Shown here: positions 1-9,704 of the stretch, piece after piece | Layout: every line of letters begins with the position of its first letter | Numbering within the stretch: the first letter of the stretch is position 1 | Source of the DNA: Candidozyma auris | Taxonomy: Eukaryota > Ascomycota > Pichiomycetes > Serinales > Metschnikowiaceae | Reading direction: 5' to 3' | Assembly (NCBI RefSeq): GCF_003013715.1 | Contig: NC_072812.1 | Span: 2,542,001 to 2,606,000, forward strand | Length of the DNA: 64,000 bases | Position numbers and translations under genes: made by a program | The notes under the pieces: model-generated | Database searches by the model: none | The model's input: only the letters and a program-made list of their open reading frames with translations | What the model was told of the DNA's origin: nothing

Positions 1-896
1 TTGCGCACCTGGTTGAGCGAGGTCTTGTCGAGCCCCAGCAAGAAGGCGCCGGCCACCAGCGGGGCCCTGTTTTCCTCCTCACAGTGACCCGCCAGCGAGT
101 CCAGCACGGAGTTGAGAGCGAGCAAGGTGCGCAAGTTGGAGGCAGCCGCCAGCACCCCGAGCATCGAGCACGCTAGGAGGTTGGCGGTGATGGCCACGAG
201 CGACGCAGGCACCGTCAAGAAGTAGCGATCGTAGAGGGCCAACTCGCAGAAGAAACGGCCCACCGCCGTCACCGCGGACACCTTCAGCAGAAGCGAGTCC
301 AGCACATGGCCCTGTTTGGGTCTGTTGTACTTGCACGGGGTGGAGTGGGCGCCCACGACGCCGCTTTCAGCGATGGCCAAGTGGAGGCACTCTTCCAACA
401 GCGGGTGGGAAATCAGCCACTCCAACGTGGCCAAAATGTGCATTTCCATCTGGACAAACATCTCCTCGTCGTAGGCGTGGCGGCACATGATGGCAAGCTC
501 GCGTAGCGTGGGCACGCGCAGCTTCTTGTCCTCGTATTTGCCTGCTATCCAGAGAGCGGTGCAGCCGACCAACTGGTAGTGGCGCTTGAACACAATGCGT
601 TTGGCGCAGTAGCGGTCGATGATGTTGATGCAGAGAAACAAGGTGGCGGGCTGCAAGCGGAAGCTCTGGTGGAGCTCGATCAAGAAGTCGAGGAGGTACG
701 GTCTCATGTACCACTGGACCTCGGGCTGCAAGTCGATCATTTGTGGGTTGGGCGCCAGCAGCTGCTCAAGCACGGCGAGCCACTGTTTGTTGTCGCCTTT
801 GTACTCGTTGAGGAGCTTTCTATTGGCCTGGGACTCCAACACCTCGAGCGTGTAAGGGTATTGCCTAGGTTTGGCCAATGGGGGTCCGTACTTCAT
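1..896 (-). CDS. CLN3: G1 cyclin, CLN3-like (3' end beyond left edge)
   Basis: Partial G1 cyclin expected to activate the Cdc28-type CDK at Start. The reading frame is open from the ATG at 894-896 to the window edge (about 298 codons), so the C-terminal part is missing. The N-terminal cyclin box is clear: residues 61-76 read [16 protein letters not shown], followed by an IDRYCAKR segment and an [12 protein letters not shown] helix. This resembles the Candida CLN3 group more than B-type cyclins. CTG codons are unusually dense (about a dozen). For example, codons 161 and 166 (414-416 and 399-401) sit in W-x-I-S-H-P-x-L, where Ser/Thr is usual in G1 cyclins, which fits CUG-Ser decoding. The upstream spacer is 1.5 kb, long for yeast and typical of a highly regulated gene. 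CLN3 versus CCN1/HGC1 assignment rests on memory of family sequences. Confidence 0.8.
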   Translation of the reverse strand, partial: MKYGPPLAKPRQYPYTLEVLESQANRKLLNEYKGDNKQWLAVLEQLLAPNPQMIDLQPEVQWYMRPYLLDFLIELHQSFRLQPATLFLCINIIDRYCAKRIVFKRHYQLVGCTALWIAGKYEDKKLRVPTLRELAIMCRHAYDEEMFVQMEMHILATLEWLISHPLLEECLHLAIAESGVVGAHSTPCKYNRPKQGHVLDSLLLKVSAVTAVGRFFCELALYDRYFLTVPASLVAITANLLACSMLGVLAAASNLRTLLALNSVLDSLAGHCEEENRAPLVAGAFLLGLDKTSLNQVR

Positions 897-1631
897 GCTG
901 GAAGATATGGGGGATGATTAAGATGATGGAAGGCGGATGACACGACACGAGTCAGCACGGAATCCGACCAAGAACTGCCAAAGAAACGGGGATTTGGAGA
1001 ATAGGTGGTGAGGACGGGTGGGAAGAAGCGCTGAGTCCTAGGTATGGCGAGATGCTCAGGTTGTTTCAGAAGTGCAGACTGGGGAATACTAATGCAACAG
1101 CTAAAATGTCCAAGATAATGTCGGAGTAGCGAAAGGTGGGGGGACAATTGGTTTGGGCAATTGAGTGGGCGTCCGTGGGCTCAGTGAGTGTATGGGGTGA
1201 GATTGGCCAGGGACTAAGCGAAAGAAAGAAAGAGGTGAATATTCTTTAGACGAGTGAATTGGGGCCAGAGACTGGAGGAGCGAGAAGCGCCTGTTTTATC
1301 GCTGGAGCGGCAGGAGGCCGGAAAAAAAAAAATTGGGGGTAGCACCGCGAATTCGAGACATTCGCGGCAGCGTGGAAAGAAGGCAGGCAGGCATGGCTGC
1401 GAAACGCGACCCACGTCGAGAAAGTGGTGAAGAAGCAAAGAGGGAAAGGGAAGAACCAAAGACTAAAAGGATCAAAAGATTAAAGAATCAAAGGGTGCAA
1501 TTTGGAGATTGTAAAAACATCCCGCTACATCTGAAAATTGTACCTGTCCAATTGTAATGTCTTCAAATGAATTCTTCTTGTGCCTCCCCTCCGGCTGCCT
1601 GCCTGGCCAGTCTGGCCAGTCGCCCTTTCTT

Positions 1632-1658
1632 CCTACTGCCTACTGCCTACTGCCTACG
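1632..1658. repeat. 7-bp tandem repeat (CCTACTG x3 plus partial)
   Basis: Three perfect copies of CCTACTG followed by CCTACG in the CLN3 upstream region. This is a short microsatellite-like tract in pyrimidine-rich DNA. Confidence 0.9.
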
Positions 1659-1843
1659 CCCGTCGCCCTACACCTTTCCCCAGGTCCACAGGCTCCTCAC
1701 AATCTCCAGCGGCCACATTCTCTGCTACACTGGCTGCAAAACCACCAAATCCCCCCACCAACGACATTAAAAATCGCATCCTCCACAAGCCATTGGGCTC
1801 AACAACGAGATCGGGCACCTTCCCCTTCGATCACTTTGTGCCT

Positions 1844-1876
1844 CGTTGTTAGCCCGTTGTTAGCCTGTTGTTAGCC
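1844..1876. repeat. 11-bp tandem repeat (YGTTGTTAGCC x3)
   Basis: Three adjacent 11-bp units (1844-1854, 1855-1865, 1866-1876), differing only at the first base of the third unit, about 950 bp upstream of the CLN3 start. Confidence 0.9.
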
Positions 1877-2380
1877 CTATGTTCCTTTTGCTCATTCTCG
1901 CTCCTACGCCCTACGCGGGTACGCTGCTTTTTATGCGCGCGACTGGGATCCATCCTGCCTCACGAGAAATGGCTGCAAATGCCTAATTGTGAGCGGCTCT
2001 AGCAACACATACCGTGGATCGAGCCATTTTCTGTTGTTGAGCTGCTTCTACGCTAGTGCGCTGATGCGCTGGAACACTTATCCACGACGAGCCTGTTTCG
2101 CCAGAAATCTCCACCCTCCCTGGCTTTGTGGCTTTCGTTGGTGGTTTAGTTGATCGTGGCTTGCTGGTAGGTCTTAAACGTGCATCACCTGATGGCCACG
2201 ATAAGCTTTTGCAAGGCTCAATTGGGGTGCTAGTATGCTACTTGGTCTCTACATGCATCCACACATTTTGACTTTCATTTGTCGTTCTGGTATGCCTTTG
2301 ACTGATATCGAGGTGTTGCCTTCGGCGACATCCTCAGCAACGGTCAACCTCTCCTCCATTCTCCTCTATTAGTATGTACA

Positions 2381-4006
2381 TTAATAGGCTCCACGCCCGC
2401 GTCCCGCGGCCGCCTGTTCCGACTCCAGGTTCTTGATCGTCTCGTCCACAGAAAGCAACAATGTCGCTGCCTCCGTGGCCGACTGAAGCGCGTTGATCTT
2501 CACAAGCGATGGCTCCCAGATAAAGCTCTCCATGTTGTTTCCCACAGACTCCTTGTGGAAGTCGATCCCGTACCATTTCTCTCCCTTGGCGTGAGCGCTT
2601 CTCAATACGTTCAAGAGCTCAATGGCATCCAACCCGGCATTCTCACATAGCTGTCTGGGAATGATCTCCAACGCACGAGCAAACGCTCCAATAATCAATT
2701 GCTGTTTGCCAGCAACGGTCTTGGAGTACTCCCTCAAGTATCTCGACACTTCCATCTCTATGGCTCCTCCTCCCGCTACAATTGTACGGTGCTTCACCGC
2801 ACGCTTCACAATCATAATGGCATCGTGTAAGGATCTTTCAACCTCAGCGATCACCTGCTCGGCTCCTCCTCTCAAAACCAACGTACATGTCTTGGCCTCG
2901 GGACATCCACGGAACAAGTTGTATCTGTCGCCTCCAATCTGCCTTTCTTCAAACTCCGCACATGTGCCAATATCCTTCTCGCTGATACCACTGACTGTGG
3001 ACTGGATGGAGCCTCCCACAGCTTTGATGACACGGTCCATGTCCTCGCTGCTCACACGGCCAGCGCAGAAGATATCTCTGTCGGCAAAATACTGCGTGGC
3101 CAAGTCACCAATGGGCAACTTGGAAAGTACAATGTTGGCGCCAGAGTTCTTGATGGCCTCCAACTTATCGAATATGATTTGCCACTCGGCATCGACAATA
3201 GCCTGGTAGTCCTTGACCTGGCCCACTCTCACCTCAGCGTTATCCTTCTCAGCTTTTAGCTCCAACTCGACATTGAGATTGAGGATTTTGGGGTTGGTGA
3301 ATTTCTTGGGTTGCTGCTCAAAACCAGCGTAAGAGAAGGTCTTTTTGAATGCCACTCCGTCCACGAAAAGCGAGTCTTCCATGCCTCCACCAGGAACTTT
3401 CTTGACGCCGATCAACTTCTCGTCCAAGTCGTCGTCCAACGTCAATACAGCGTCCACGACCATTTTGGTGAAGAAGTCGGAGTTTTTAGAAATCAACTTG
3501 GACGACATGGCCGTCTTGGCACATCTCTCCAAAAGATCTCTGAAATTAGAAGTGTCTTCCTTCTTGATCTCCACTTGAATCTCTTCAATCTTCTTGACAG
3601 CCAACTCACAGGCTTTTCTCAATCCTTTCGTGATGAGACGCAGCGAGATGCCATCTTCAATAAATGACTTGGTCTCCTTCAAGAACTCTCCTGCCAAAAA
3701 GGTCACCGAAGTGGTGCCATCGCCAACTTCAGCGTCCTGGGCACGTGAGATGTCCACTAGCATCTTAGCAGCGGGATGCACAATATCAAGCAATTTCAAG
3801 ATGGTGGCTCCATCGTTGGAGATGGTGGTTTTACCGTTCGATGACTTGATCAAGATATCCGATCCAAAGGGACCCAATGTTGGTTTAAGAGTCTCCTGGA
3901 TAGCCAAACAGGCGTTAATGTTGTTCAAGATCTGGCCCTTGCCCTGCAGGGCATCTGTACCTTCCTTGAGAACAACAATTGTTGGGGTCTGGTTGGAGAA
4001 GGCCAT
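2381..4006 (-). CDS. CCT7: TCP-1/CCT chaperonin subunit eta
   Basis: Eta subunit of the cytosolic chaperonin TRiC/CCT, the hetero-oligomeric ATP-driven ring that folds actin, tubulin and WD40 proteins. The 541-residue product has the usual length and aligns end to end in my memory with S. cerevisiae Cct7 (start [13 protein letters not shown]). It shows the group II chaperonin ATP-site motifs [10 protein letters not shown] near residue 45, SNDGATILK near 62 and GDGTTSV near 95, plus a [10 protein letters not shown] stretch at the intermediate-apical boundary. It ends in a short Gly/Arg tail (AGRGRGAY). The ATG at 4004-4006 starts directly in the conserved N-terminus, so the start is secure. 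It is divergent from MRPL36 across 649 bp. Confidence 0.97.
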   Translation of the reverse strand: MAFSNQTPTIVVLKEGTDALQGKGQILNNINACLAIQETLKPTLGPFGSDILIKSSNGKTTISNDGATILKLLDIVHPAAKMLVDISRAQDAEVGDGTTSVTFLAGEFLKETKSFIEDGISLRLITKGLRKACELAVKKIEEIQVEIKKEDTSNFRDLLERCAKTAMSSKLISKNSDFFTKMVVDAVLTLDDDLDEKLIGVKKVPGGGMEDSLFVDGVAFKKTFSYAGFEQQPKKFTNPKILNLNVELELKAEKDNAEVRVGQVKDYQAIVDAEWQIIFDKLEAIKNSGANIVLSKLPIGDLATQYFADRDIFCAGRVSSEDMDRVIKAVGGSIQSTVSGISEKDIGTCAEFEERQIGGDRYNLFRGCPEAKTCTLVLRGGAEQVIAEVERSLHDAIMIVKRAVKHRTIVAGGGAIEMEVSRYLREYSKTVAGKQQLIIGAFARALEIIPRQLCENAGLDAIELLNVLRSAHAKGEKWYGIDFHKESVGNNMESFIWEPSLVKINALQSATEAATLLLSVDETIKNLESEQAAAGRGRGAY

Positions 4007-4655
4007 TGTATGTGGTAGTATTAGGGTCTGATGTAGGCACTTTTTCGAGGTGTACTAAAAGGGCTTCTGGTATGTGCACGACCCACCGCTGGGAGCCACG
4101 AGGACAGCTTTTTCATAACATGAGCGGGATTGTAGTGGAAGCTGACAACTGGATTGGATGCATCCATGGGTTTAAATTTGGTAATGACGGCTTTCAGTGG
4201 CGATGTATAAAGACTTTACTTTTACACGTGACTATCATGTGATGCGGTTTATAACGACGTGATTTTTTTCTAAGCTGACAATTACAAACAGTCAAAATTA
4301 ATCTAAGTGATGATATTATGAGAGCCTTTTGTCCTCTTGAGCTATTCTTGCTCCCCAAATTTGCTTGTGTGCCTCAACCTATTTGAAGATACAATCCTCA
4401 AGATCTCATCAGGCTCGAAAACCTCTCGAAACAACACAAGTTTCATCCAAATGTCAAATCCAGCTCGTTGAAGAATTACTCAGGCCTTCATCGTTTTCAG
4501 TTTTTGAGACCCTCTACGTATTCTGTGCCGTAATCGTCAACTTCATGCCCCTCCACATAGTGTTTGTAGGATTCGCAGTAGTGAAAAAAAAAAAAAAAAA
4601 AAAAGTCAAGATACAGACCAATATCTACAACATAAGACACACAAATCTTCCCCTA
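4007..4655. other. Divergent promoter region CCT7 / MRPL36
   Basis: This 649-bp region between two divergent starts holds no gene. It contains a 21-bp poly(dA) tract at 4584-4604, 52 bp upstream of the preferred MRPL36 ATG. Poly(dA:dT) tracts commonly keep yeast promoters free of nucleosomes. Confidence 0.6.
4584..4604. repeat. Poly(A) 21-mer in MRPL36 promoter
   Basis: Uninterrupted run of 21 A. If the upstream in-frame ATG at 4365 were used, this tract would encode a lysine run, which argues against that start. Confidence 0.95.
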
Positions 4656-5144
4656 ATGTTTCCGTCGGCAAGAAGCATTACAAGCGGAGTCCACTTTGTG
4701 AACTCCGTAAGACACTCAAGTAATGTCAGGCTTTCCGGCAGAAGAGTGATGAAAACCATCAAGATGGGGAAAGCCAGACCAGCGATCTTCCATCAGTTCG
4801 AGACGTTTGTGGAGCTTTCTGACGGCTCTGTGGTAAAAAGAAGATCTCAGGCACCTAAAGACGAGATAAGAATGATCTCGGACCAGCGGTCCAGTCCGAT
4901 GTGGAATCCAACGAGAGACGACTTAGACGATACCGATCCTAACGCTGTGGGCAAAGTTGATAGATTCAGGAAGAGGTTTGGGGGCTTCGATGGTGCCGAG
5001 GAAGCTTCGGAGAAGCTCTCATTTCAGGAGAGAAGAAAACAGGCCAACGAACAGAAGGAGAACTTGTTCGATCTCTTGGGTGAGAATGCCACTGAAGTCA
5101 AGGGTGGTAAGGTGCAGCCTAAGTGGGCGAAGAAGAAGAAATAA
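4656..5144 (+). CDS. MRPL36: Mitochondrial large-subunit ribosomal protein bL31m
   Basis: Nuclear-encoded mitoribosomal large-subunit protein of the bL31 family (yeast Mrpl36). The 162-residue product begins with a basic, Ser-rich presequence ([11 protein letters not shown]...) and carries the family core [20 protein letters not shown], then [15 protein letters not shown] and [15 protein letters not shown]. These match my memory of yeast Mrpl36 closely. The C-terminus is Lys-rich. The frame is open further upstream to 4365, but that extension would translate the A21 tract into poly-lysine and has no mitochondrial character, so I chose the ATG at 4656. Confidence 0.93.
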   Translation: MFPSARSITSGVHFVNSVRHSSNVRLSGRRVMKTIKMGKARPAIFHQFETFVELSDGSVVKRRSQAPKDEIRMISDQRSSPMWNPTRDDLDDTDPNAVGKVDRFRKRFGGFDGAEEASEKLSFQERRKQANEQKENLFDLLGENATEVKGGKVQPKWAKKKK

Positions 5145-5247
5145 GGATCAGGCGCTTGTATATATAGTTAGAGAGATTGGGGAAAATATCATGAACATAG
5201 CTCGACTGTTGTAGGCTCATGCTGTGTTGAGAAAACCGAAAAATATG

Positions 5248-7053
5248 CTATGCTAATAATTCTTTACTTGGCACTTTAAGGTAGTGAGCAAGGATATCAC
5301 TCATAGGAACACCTAGACTCCTGAGCTCTTTGAGACACCATTCAATGTTAACTTGGTCTTGTTGTTTGATGGCTTGTCGGTAGATGGCATTGATACAGGA
5401 TATTCTGTTGTGATTGTCAATGACAATAAAATCATTGAACTGATTAGGTAGAAGGACTTTTTCAAAATCAAACCTGCTCTCTTTCTTATTCAACGCAGTC
5501 AATCCTTTAAATATGAAAAGAGTTCTGCTCAAGCTGTTGTTGATTTTGGTGGTGAAGTACCCAAAGATCTTGCTCGTGAACAAGTAGTAAGCGGGATCCA
5601 GTGTAGAGAGCTTCTTAAACTGTCGACAAAAGGTTTTTAGAAAAATCTCTCTGTCACCATGAGCCTCGGGCAGATATAGATAATGCTCCAAAACATGGAT
5701 GTAACCGATCTTGGAAACGGACACATCATTTTTGAAGCACATTTCAACACTTTGCTGGACTTTGTTTTGACGAAGAAGCTTTTCAATAAGGGCTCCAAAA
5801 TCATGCAGGCTGAGTCCTGAAGGAGTTTTGAAAATAGCTTTGAGTAACTTGTCTGATGCTTCCTCGTTATTTTGATGCAAAAATGATGAGAATAAGGACG
5901 ACAAGGACCTCCTCGATAGTGGAGCTTCAAGACATTTGGAAAGCTCAGCGAACTCGGCCTGTTTATCAGGAGACTTACCGTACACTAATAACAAGGTATC
6001 GATTACCTTCGGGTGTCTTTGAAGATCGTGAGGGATATCCTCCGAAAACTCCGCCGCCCAGCCAAGGTCTTCATCTACAAGTCTCTCCAATAATGAATTG
6101 AGAAGAGCAGCTTCATTTGACATTGTTGCAGGTGAATAATTCTGAAGCTCCTTCCAAATATCTGTGGCTCTGCACAAGTTTCCCTTATCCATATTAGCTC
6201 TAAGAACCTGTAGAGCGATTTCAGAATACCTCTCATGCGATAATAGCTTGTCTTTGATGTTGTCATAAATATAGTTTGCGTAAAAAGGAATATGTGGTTC
6301 ATGAAGCATGCAAAGGAGGGCATCGAGTAAAACATTAAAAGAGACATTGTCGACGCCATGTAGATCTATAAGTTTTGTGATGGTGTATGCAGTGAAAGAG
6401 GGCTCTAACAGAGAGCCCAATGTCAAGTTCAGAATTAGGAGCTCTAAGCTCGGGCGATCTAAAGATGTGCCCATCTCGAGTAGTTGGATTGCAAAAGAGG
6501 GGGCCATCAAGGGCTCGCCAGAGGAAAGGCAGACCTCAGAAACAAAAATGGAACAAAGCTCGCTCAACGAACTTCTTTGTTTTTTATATACTGAGAGTCT
6601 CCTTTTGGTGCCCGAGGAGATTAGCTTAGCAGCGTCCATTTTTTGTAGAGTCGATACAAAATCCTCTATTTTTCCCCGCTTCAATAGCTCAAATAGCTCA
6701 TGATACATCATTGCACGTACTGCCTTGGACTTGGGGAACCCCCATAGCAAGAGAGACAATATGTCGTTATTGATCGCTGGGTAGAGCATGATGTCTCCAA
6801 GAAACAGCTCATTCTTGGACTTATAGAAAGCATGACACTTACGGCAGGATTTTCCAAATGGCTGGTCCTTGATAAAAAGACTATAGGCGTGAGAAAGCCG
6901 CCCAAACGCTGCTAGGACCTTCTCAGATGCCCCTGGTGATGGCACTTTTGTAGACCTGATTTGACTGGTTTGATGCGATAGGAGACGAGGTTGATAACAA
7001 CTGATTCTGATATAATGTAGTGGCCATCTATGATGCCGTAGCTGAGGGATCAT
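5248..7053 (-). CDS. Probable mitochondrial helical-repeat (PPR-like) protein
   Basis: A 601-residue ORF that I cannot name. The N-terminus is rich in Arg/His/Ser and poor in acidic residues (RHHRWPLHYIRISC), typical of a mitochondrial presequence. The remainder is almost entirely predicted alpha-helical with Leu-rich helix pairs, in the style of fungal pentatricopeptide-like organelle RNA factors (the Aep/Pet/Dmr type). A CRKCHAFYKSKNE segment near residue 72 is the only Cys pair that stands out. Such proteins usually bind one mitochondrial mRNA and act in its stability or translation. That role is inference from composition alone. The next upstream element is a 407-bp promoter containing one TGGCTGCGAAAA motif. 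Codon usage looks ordinary. Confidence 0.75.
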   Translation of the reverse strand: MIPQLRHHRWPLHYIRISCYQPRLLSHQTSQIRSTKVPSPGASEKVLAAFGRLSHAYSLFIKDQPFGKSCRKCHAFYKSKNELFLGDIMLYPAINNDILSLLLWGFPKSKAVRAMMYHELFELLKRGKIEDFVSTLQKMDAAKLISSGTKRRLSVYKKQRSSLSELCSIFVSEVCLSSGEPLMAPSFAIQLLEMGTSLDRPSLELLILNLTLGSLLEPSFTAYTITKLIDLHGVDNVSFNVLLDALLCMLHEPHIPFYANYIYDNIKDKLLSHERYSEIALQVLRANMDKGNLCRATDIWKELQNYSPATMSNEAALLNSLLERLVDEDLGWAAEFSEDIPHDLQRHPKVIDTLLLVYGKSPDKQAEFAELSKCLEAPLSRRSLSSLFSSFLHQNNEEASDKLLKAIFKTPSGLSLHDFGALIEKLLRQNKVQQSVEMCFKNDVSVSKIGYIHVLEHYLYLPEAHGDREIFLKTFCRQFKKLSTLDPAYYLFTSKIFGYFTTKINNSLSRTLFIFKGLTALNKKESRFDFEKVLLPNQFNDFIVIDNHNRISCINAIYRQAIKQQDQVNIEWCLKELRSLGVPMSDILAHYLKVPSKELLA

Positions 7054-7460
7054 GTCGGGATTGTGGGAATTCAGGAAGAGAGATGAGTGGTGATGATGTA
7101 GGAGTAGCTGAAGATGAGGATTTTCCTGTATTTAGAAACACAGCAGACGTCGTCCCAGCAAATGGTGAAACATGTGTAAAACTGAATACTGAAAAGAAAA
7201 AAAAAAATAAATATAAATATAAATATAAAAAGTAGGTTCAAGAAAACGAGAGTCTCAAAGTTGTTCTTTTACGACTTGCTATGCTCATAAAGACTTCCTT
7301 CCTCAAAGTTAGTAGTACTTCACTTGTTTTACAAAATGGCTGCGAAAAGGTATCAACGTACATTAGGCGAAAATAAGAATAGGATATAGCGAAAGAAGAA
7401 AAATTTTCCGGAACGTCTCCAAATAAAGAGTAGCGAAAGTATGAGTATCAGTCATTAGAA
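7054..7460. other. Spacer between helical-repeat gene and wall-protein gene
   Basis: This 407-bp tract is upstream of the gene at 7053 and downstream of the wall-protein stop. It has an A/T-rich AAATATAAATATAAATATAA-type stretch near 7200-7230 and a TGGCTGCGAAAA motif at 7337-7348. No gene is seen. Confidence 0.6.
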
Positions 7461-9704
7461 TTAAAGCAACAAGGCAGCAGCAAGCAAAGCGCCAAGCGGC
7501 GTGGTTGCAAGTCTCACAGCTCCCCCAGTGTACTGAGATACACTAGCAGAGGGCCCTGGCTGGCCAACTTGGGAGACAGAAGGAGCAGGAGCAGGTCCCC
7601 CGTGGTTGCCTTCACTGCCATGGCCCCCTGGACCTCCTGGACCACTTGGGCCGCCTGGACCACCTTTGCCACCGTTACCTTCTGGCTGTTCACCCTTTGG
7701 CTGTTCAACGTCTCCACCGTTTTCACCGGGACCGCTTGGACCGCTTGGACCGCTTGGACCGCTTGGACCGCTTGGACCGCTTGGACCGCTTGGACCGCTT
7801 GGACCGCTTGGACCGCTTGGACTGCTTGGACTGCTTGGACCGCTTGGACCACTAGGTCCACTTGGTCCTTCAGGTCCACTAGGTCCACTAGGTCCACTAG
7901 GTCCACTTGGTCCTTCAGGTCCACTAGGTCCTCTTGGTCCTTCAGGTCCCTCTGGTCCCTCTGGTCCCTCAGGTCCCTCTGGTCCTTGTGGTCCACTAGG
8001 CCCACTTGGTTGTGGGTGTTCAGGGCCTGGCTGAGTTGGCGTATAAGTCACAATAGCTGTACTAGTTGAACCGGTAATTGTCACAGTTGTGGGCTCAGTG
8101 TGAGGGCCAGTGTGGCCGTCAGTTGGCGTGGTCTGAGACTCAGTACTTGTTTCTGTGCCAGTACTCGTGTTTGAAGTGGATGGACCAGTGTGAGAGTCAG
8201 TTTGCTCAGAAGTCGTCTTCGAAGTAGTAACAGAAGGTGGTTCAGTGCTGGGGCCTGGCCCTGAGGTGGTTGACTCAGTTGATTCGGTTGGCGTTGTTTC
8301 GGTGGTCACATTTGTGGAAGAGCTTGACTCAGTACTGGATCCAGTTTCGGATTCAGTGGGCTTCGTCTCTGAGGAAGTGTTCGTGGAGGTAGTTGGCTCA
8401 GATGAAGTAGCTGGCCCAGGTGAGGTACTTGACTCTGATGAAGTAGTTGGCTCAGTACTGGTTTCAGAGCTTGAAGTGGTCTCAGAGCTTGAAGTGGTCT
8501 CAGAGCTTGAAGTGGTCTCAGTAGAAGTAGTCTCAGTATTGGAGGTCTCTGAACTGGAGGTAGTCTCAGTACTGGAGGTCTCTGAACTGGAGGTAGTCTC
8601 AGTACTGGAGGTCTCTGAACTGGAGGTAGTCTCAGTACTGGAAGTAGTCTCGACACTAGAGGTAGTCTCAGTACTGGTCTCAGTAGACGACGTTGCCTCA
8701 GAACTGGAAGTAGTCTCAGTGGAAGTAGTCTCAGTGCTGGTCTCAGTGGAAGTAGTCTCAGAGCTCGAAGTCTCAGTACTGGAAGTGGTCTCTGAAGATG
8801 TCTCAGTTGCAGGAGGAGGGTTCAGTGACGAACTGCCAGAAGGCTCTGTTTTGGACGACAGTGAGCTGGTAGTCTCCGAGGTTGAGCTCTCGCTTGTGGT
8901 GGTAGGTGGAACAGTCGAAGAAGTAGACGAGCTCAGCGAAGTAGTGGTGGTTGTTTCACACTCACACACCCAACACTGCTTGTGGAACCTTGGTTGTAAG
9001 TTTCTCACCCTGTTGAACACTCCCAGTCTTTTGGAGAGAGGAGAGTCCACATCTCTCTTCAAGACGTTATTGAGGAACCCATCCACATCTCCCACTTCGG
9101 TGATTTCATCTCCAACACCTCTTTCAACAGTGTAGGCATAGGAGTCCCTGGAAAAAACAGATTTGTAGGCACGAGCAGCTTCTCCTTCTGGCTCCAAAGC
9201 AAGACGAACCTCCAACTTATGTGGGAGACAGCACACAACGCCGGCTGGTTTGTGCTTGTGTCTCTTCTCGAGCATCCGTTCCGACCTCACTCTCACTCTG
9301 GCCGTCCACTTAGTCCATGGAATTCCCTCCATTTTGTTGTCTCTGCCAATCAACTGCACATCTTCGACTCCAGTGCCTTCGATAGTCAAGCTACGCACCT
9401 GGTTGTTGGAAATGGCCTTGGCTAACTCCTCATCCTCGGCGGTCTTGAAATTCAAGGACAACTCGTAGACGTTGTCACCGACCTTAGTGACATCACTGAC
9501 TGCCACTCCCGCATCGATAAACTCGGGGCCATCGTTGGAACGACGATGATGGCCACCTTTCACCCAGTAGTGCTTAGAAGGTGTACAGTAGTCGTCGTCA
9601 GCTGGCAAGGTGGTAGTGCCGATGGGCTTGTTGTGTAAGTGCCTTGCCATCAAGTACCCACTATCAGCAGCCACTACACCTGCAAGAAGTAAAGAGAATC
9701 TCAT
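7461..9704 (-). CDS. GPI-type cell wall protein with Ser/Thr-rich and collagen-like repeats
   Basis: A 747-residue secreted wall or adhesin-like protein. In order: an N-terminal signal segment ([16 protein letters not shown]); a unique globular region to about residue 245 with several Cys ([19 protein letters not shown]) and KR dibasic sites that could be Kex2 targets; a Ser/Thr/Glu-rich stalk from about 247 to 560, partly built of 33-bp DNA repeats; a collagen-like block of about 30 Gly-Pro-X triplets (X mostly Ser or Glu) at about 569-659; a Gly/Pro-rich linker; and a hydrophobic C-terminal tail ([11 protein letters not shown]) typical of a GPI-attachment signal. A TATATAAA box lies on the minus strand at 9765-9772, about 60 bp before the ATG. 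I do not recognise the N-terminal domain. A role in adhesion or wall architecture is inferred from architecture only. Confidence 0.85.
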   Translation of the reverse strand: MRFSLLLAGVVAADSGYLMARHLHNKPIGTTTLPADDDYCTPSKHYWVKGGHHRRSNDGPEFIDAGVAVSDVTKVGDNVYELSLNFKTAEDEELAKAISNNQVRSLTIEGTGVEDVQLIGRDNKMEGIPWTKWTARVRVRSERMLEKRHKHKPAGVVCCLPHKLEVRLALEPEGEAARAYKSVFSRDSYAYTVERGVGDEITEVGDVDGFLNNVLKRDVDSPLSKRLGVFNRVRNLQPRFHKQCWVCECETTTTTSLSSSTSSTVPPTTTSESSTSETTSSLSSKTEPSGSSSLNPPPATETSSETTSSTETSSSETTSTETSTETTSTETTSSSEATSSTETSTETTSSVETTSSTETTSSSETSSTETTSSSETSSTETTSSSETSNTETTSTETTSSSETTSSSETTSSSETSTEPTTSSESSTSPGPATSSEPTTSTNTSSETKPTESETGSSTESSSSTNVTTETTPTESTESTTSGPGPSTEPPSVTTSKTTSEQTDSHTGPSTSNTSTGTETSTESQTTPTDGHTGPHTEPTTVTITGSTSTAIVTYTPTQPGPEHPQPSGPSGPQGPEGPEGPEGPEGPEGPRGPSGPEGPSGPSGPSGPSGPEGPSGPSGPSGPSSPSSPSGPSGPSGPSGPSGPSGPSGPSGPSGPSGPGENGGDVEQPKGEQPEGNGGKGGPGGPSGPGGPGGHGSEGNHGGPAPAPSVSQVGQPGPSASVSQYTGGAVRLATTPLGALLAAALLL
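7729..7845. repeat. 9-bp coding minisatellite, 13 units (Ser-Gly-Pro)
   Basis: Thirteen consecutive 9-bp units of GGACYGCTT, eleven GGACCGCTT and two GGACTGCTT. Read on the minus strand, each unit encodes Ser-Gly-Pro; the two T variants give Ser-Ser-Pro. Degenerate Gly-Pro-X units continue to about 7998. Near-identical units imply recent expansion and likely length polymorphism between strains. Confidence 0.95.
8551..8640. repeat. 33-bp tandem repeat in the Ser/Thr stalk
   Basis: Units at 8551-8583 and 8584-8616 are identical, a third begins at 8617, and a diverged copy precedes them. The unit encodes 11 residues of the Ser/Thr/Glu stalk of the wall protein. Shorter related units flank it on both sides. 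Confidence 0.9.

Larger units (their letters stand above)
897..2380. other. 1.5-kb spacer: CLN3 upstream region / CCT7 downstream region
   Basis: No convincing gene is present. It contains three same-orientation copies of TGGCTGCRAA (1394, 1731 and 1970), a 7-bp tandem repeat and an 11-bp tandem repeat. Short ORFs here (at most 105 codons) are low-complexity or overlap one another in all frames. Because CLN3 begins at 896 on the minus strand and CCT7 ends at 2381, most of this stretch is probably CLN3 promoter and long 5' leader. Confidence 0.6.

Noticed and set aside
2622..3209. 195-codon plus-strand ORF
   Set aside because: Lies entirely antisense to well-conserved CCT7.
4365..4655. 97-codon N-terminal extension of MRPL36
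   Set aside because: Would translate a 21-A tract into lysines; the start at 4656 gives a normal presequence.
7569..8069. Plus-strand ORFs of 142-166 codons over the Gly-Pro repeats
   Set aside because: Repeats of 9 bp keep all frames open; composition (Trp/Thr or Leu/Gly/Pro runs) is an artefact of the collagen-like block.
8245..9135. Long plus-strand ORF (296 codons, Val/Ser/Glu-rich)
   Set aside because: Antisense shadow of the Ser/Thr-rich repeats of the wall-protein gene; periodic composition follows from the repeats.
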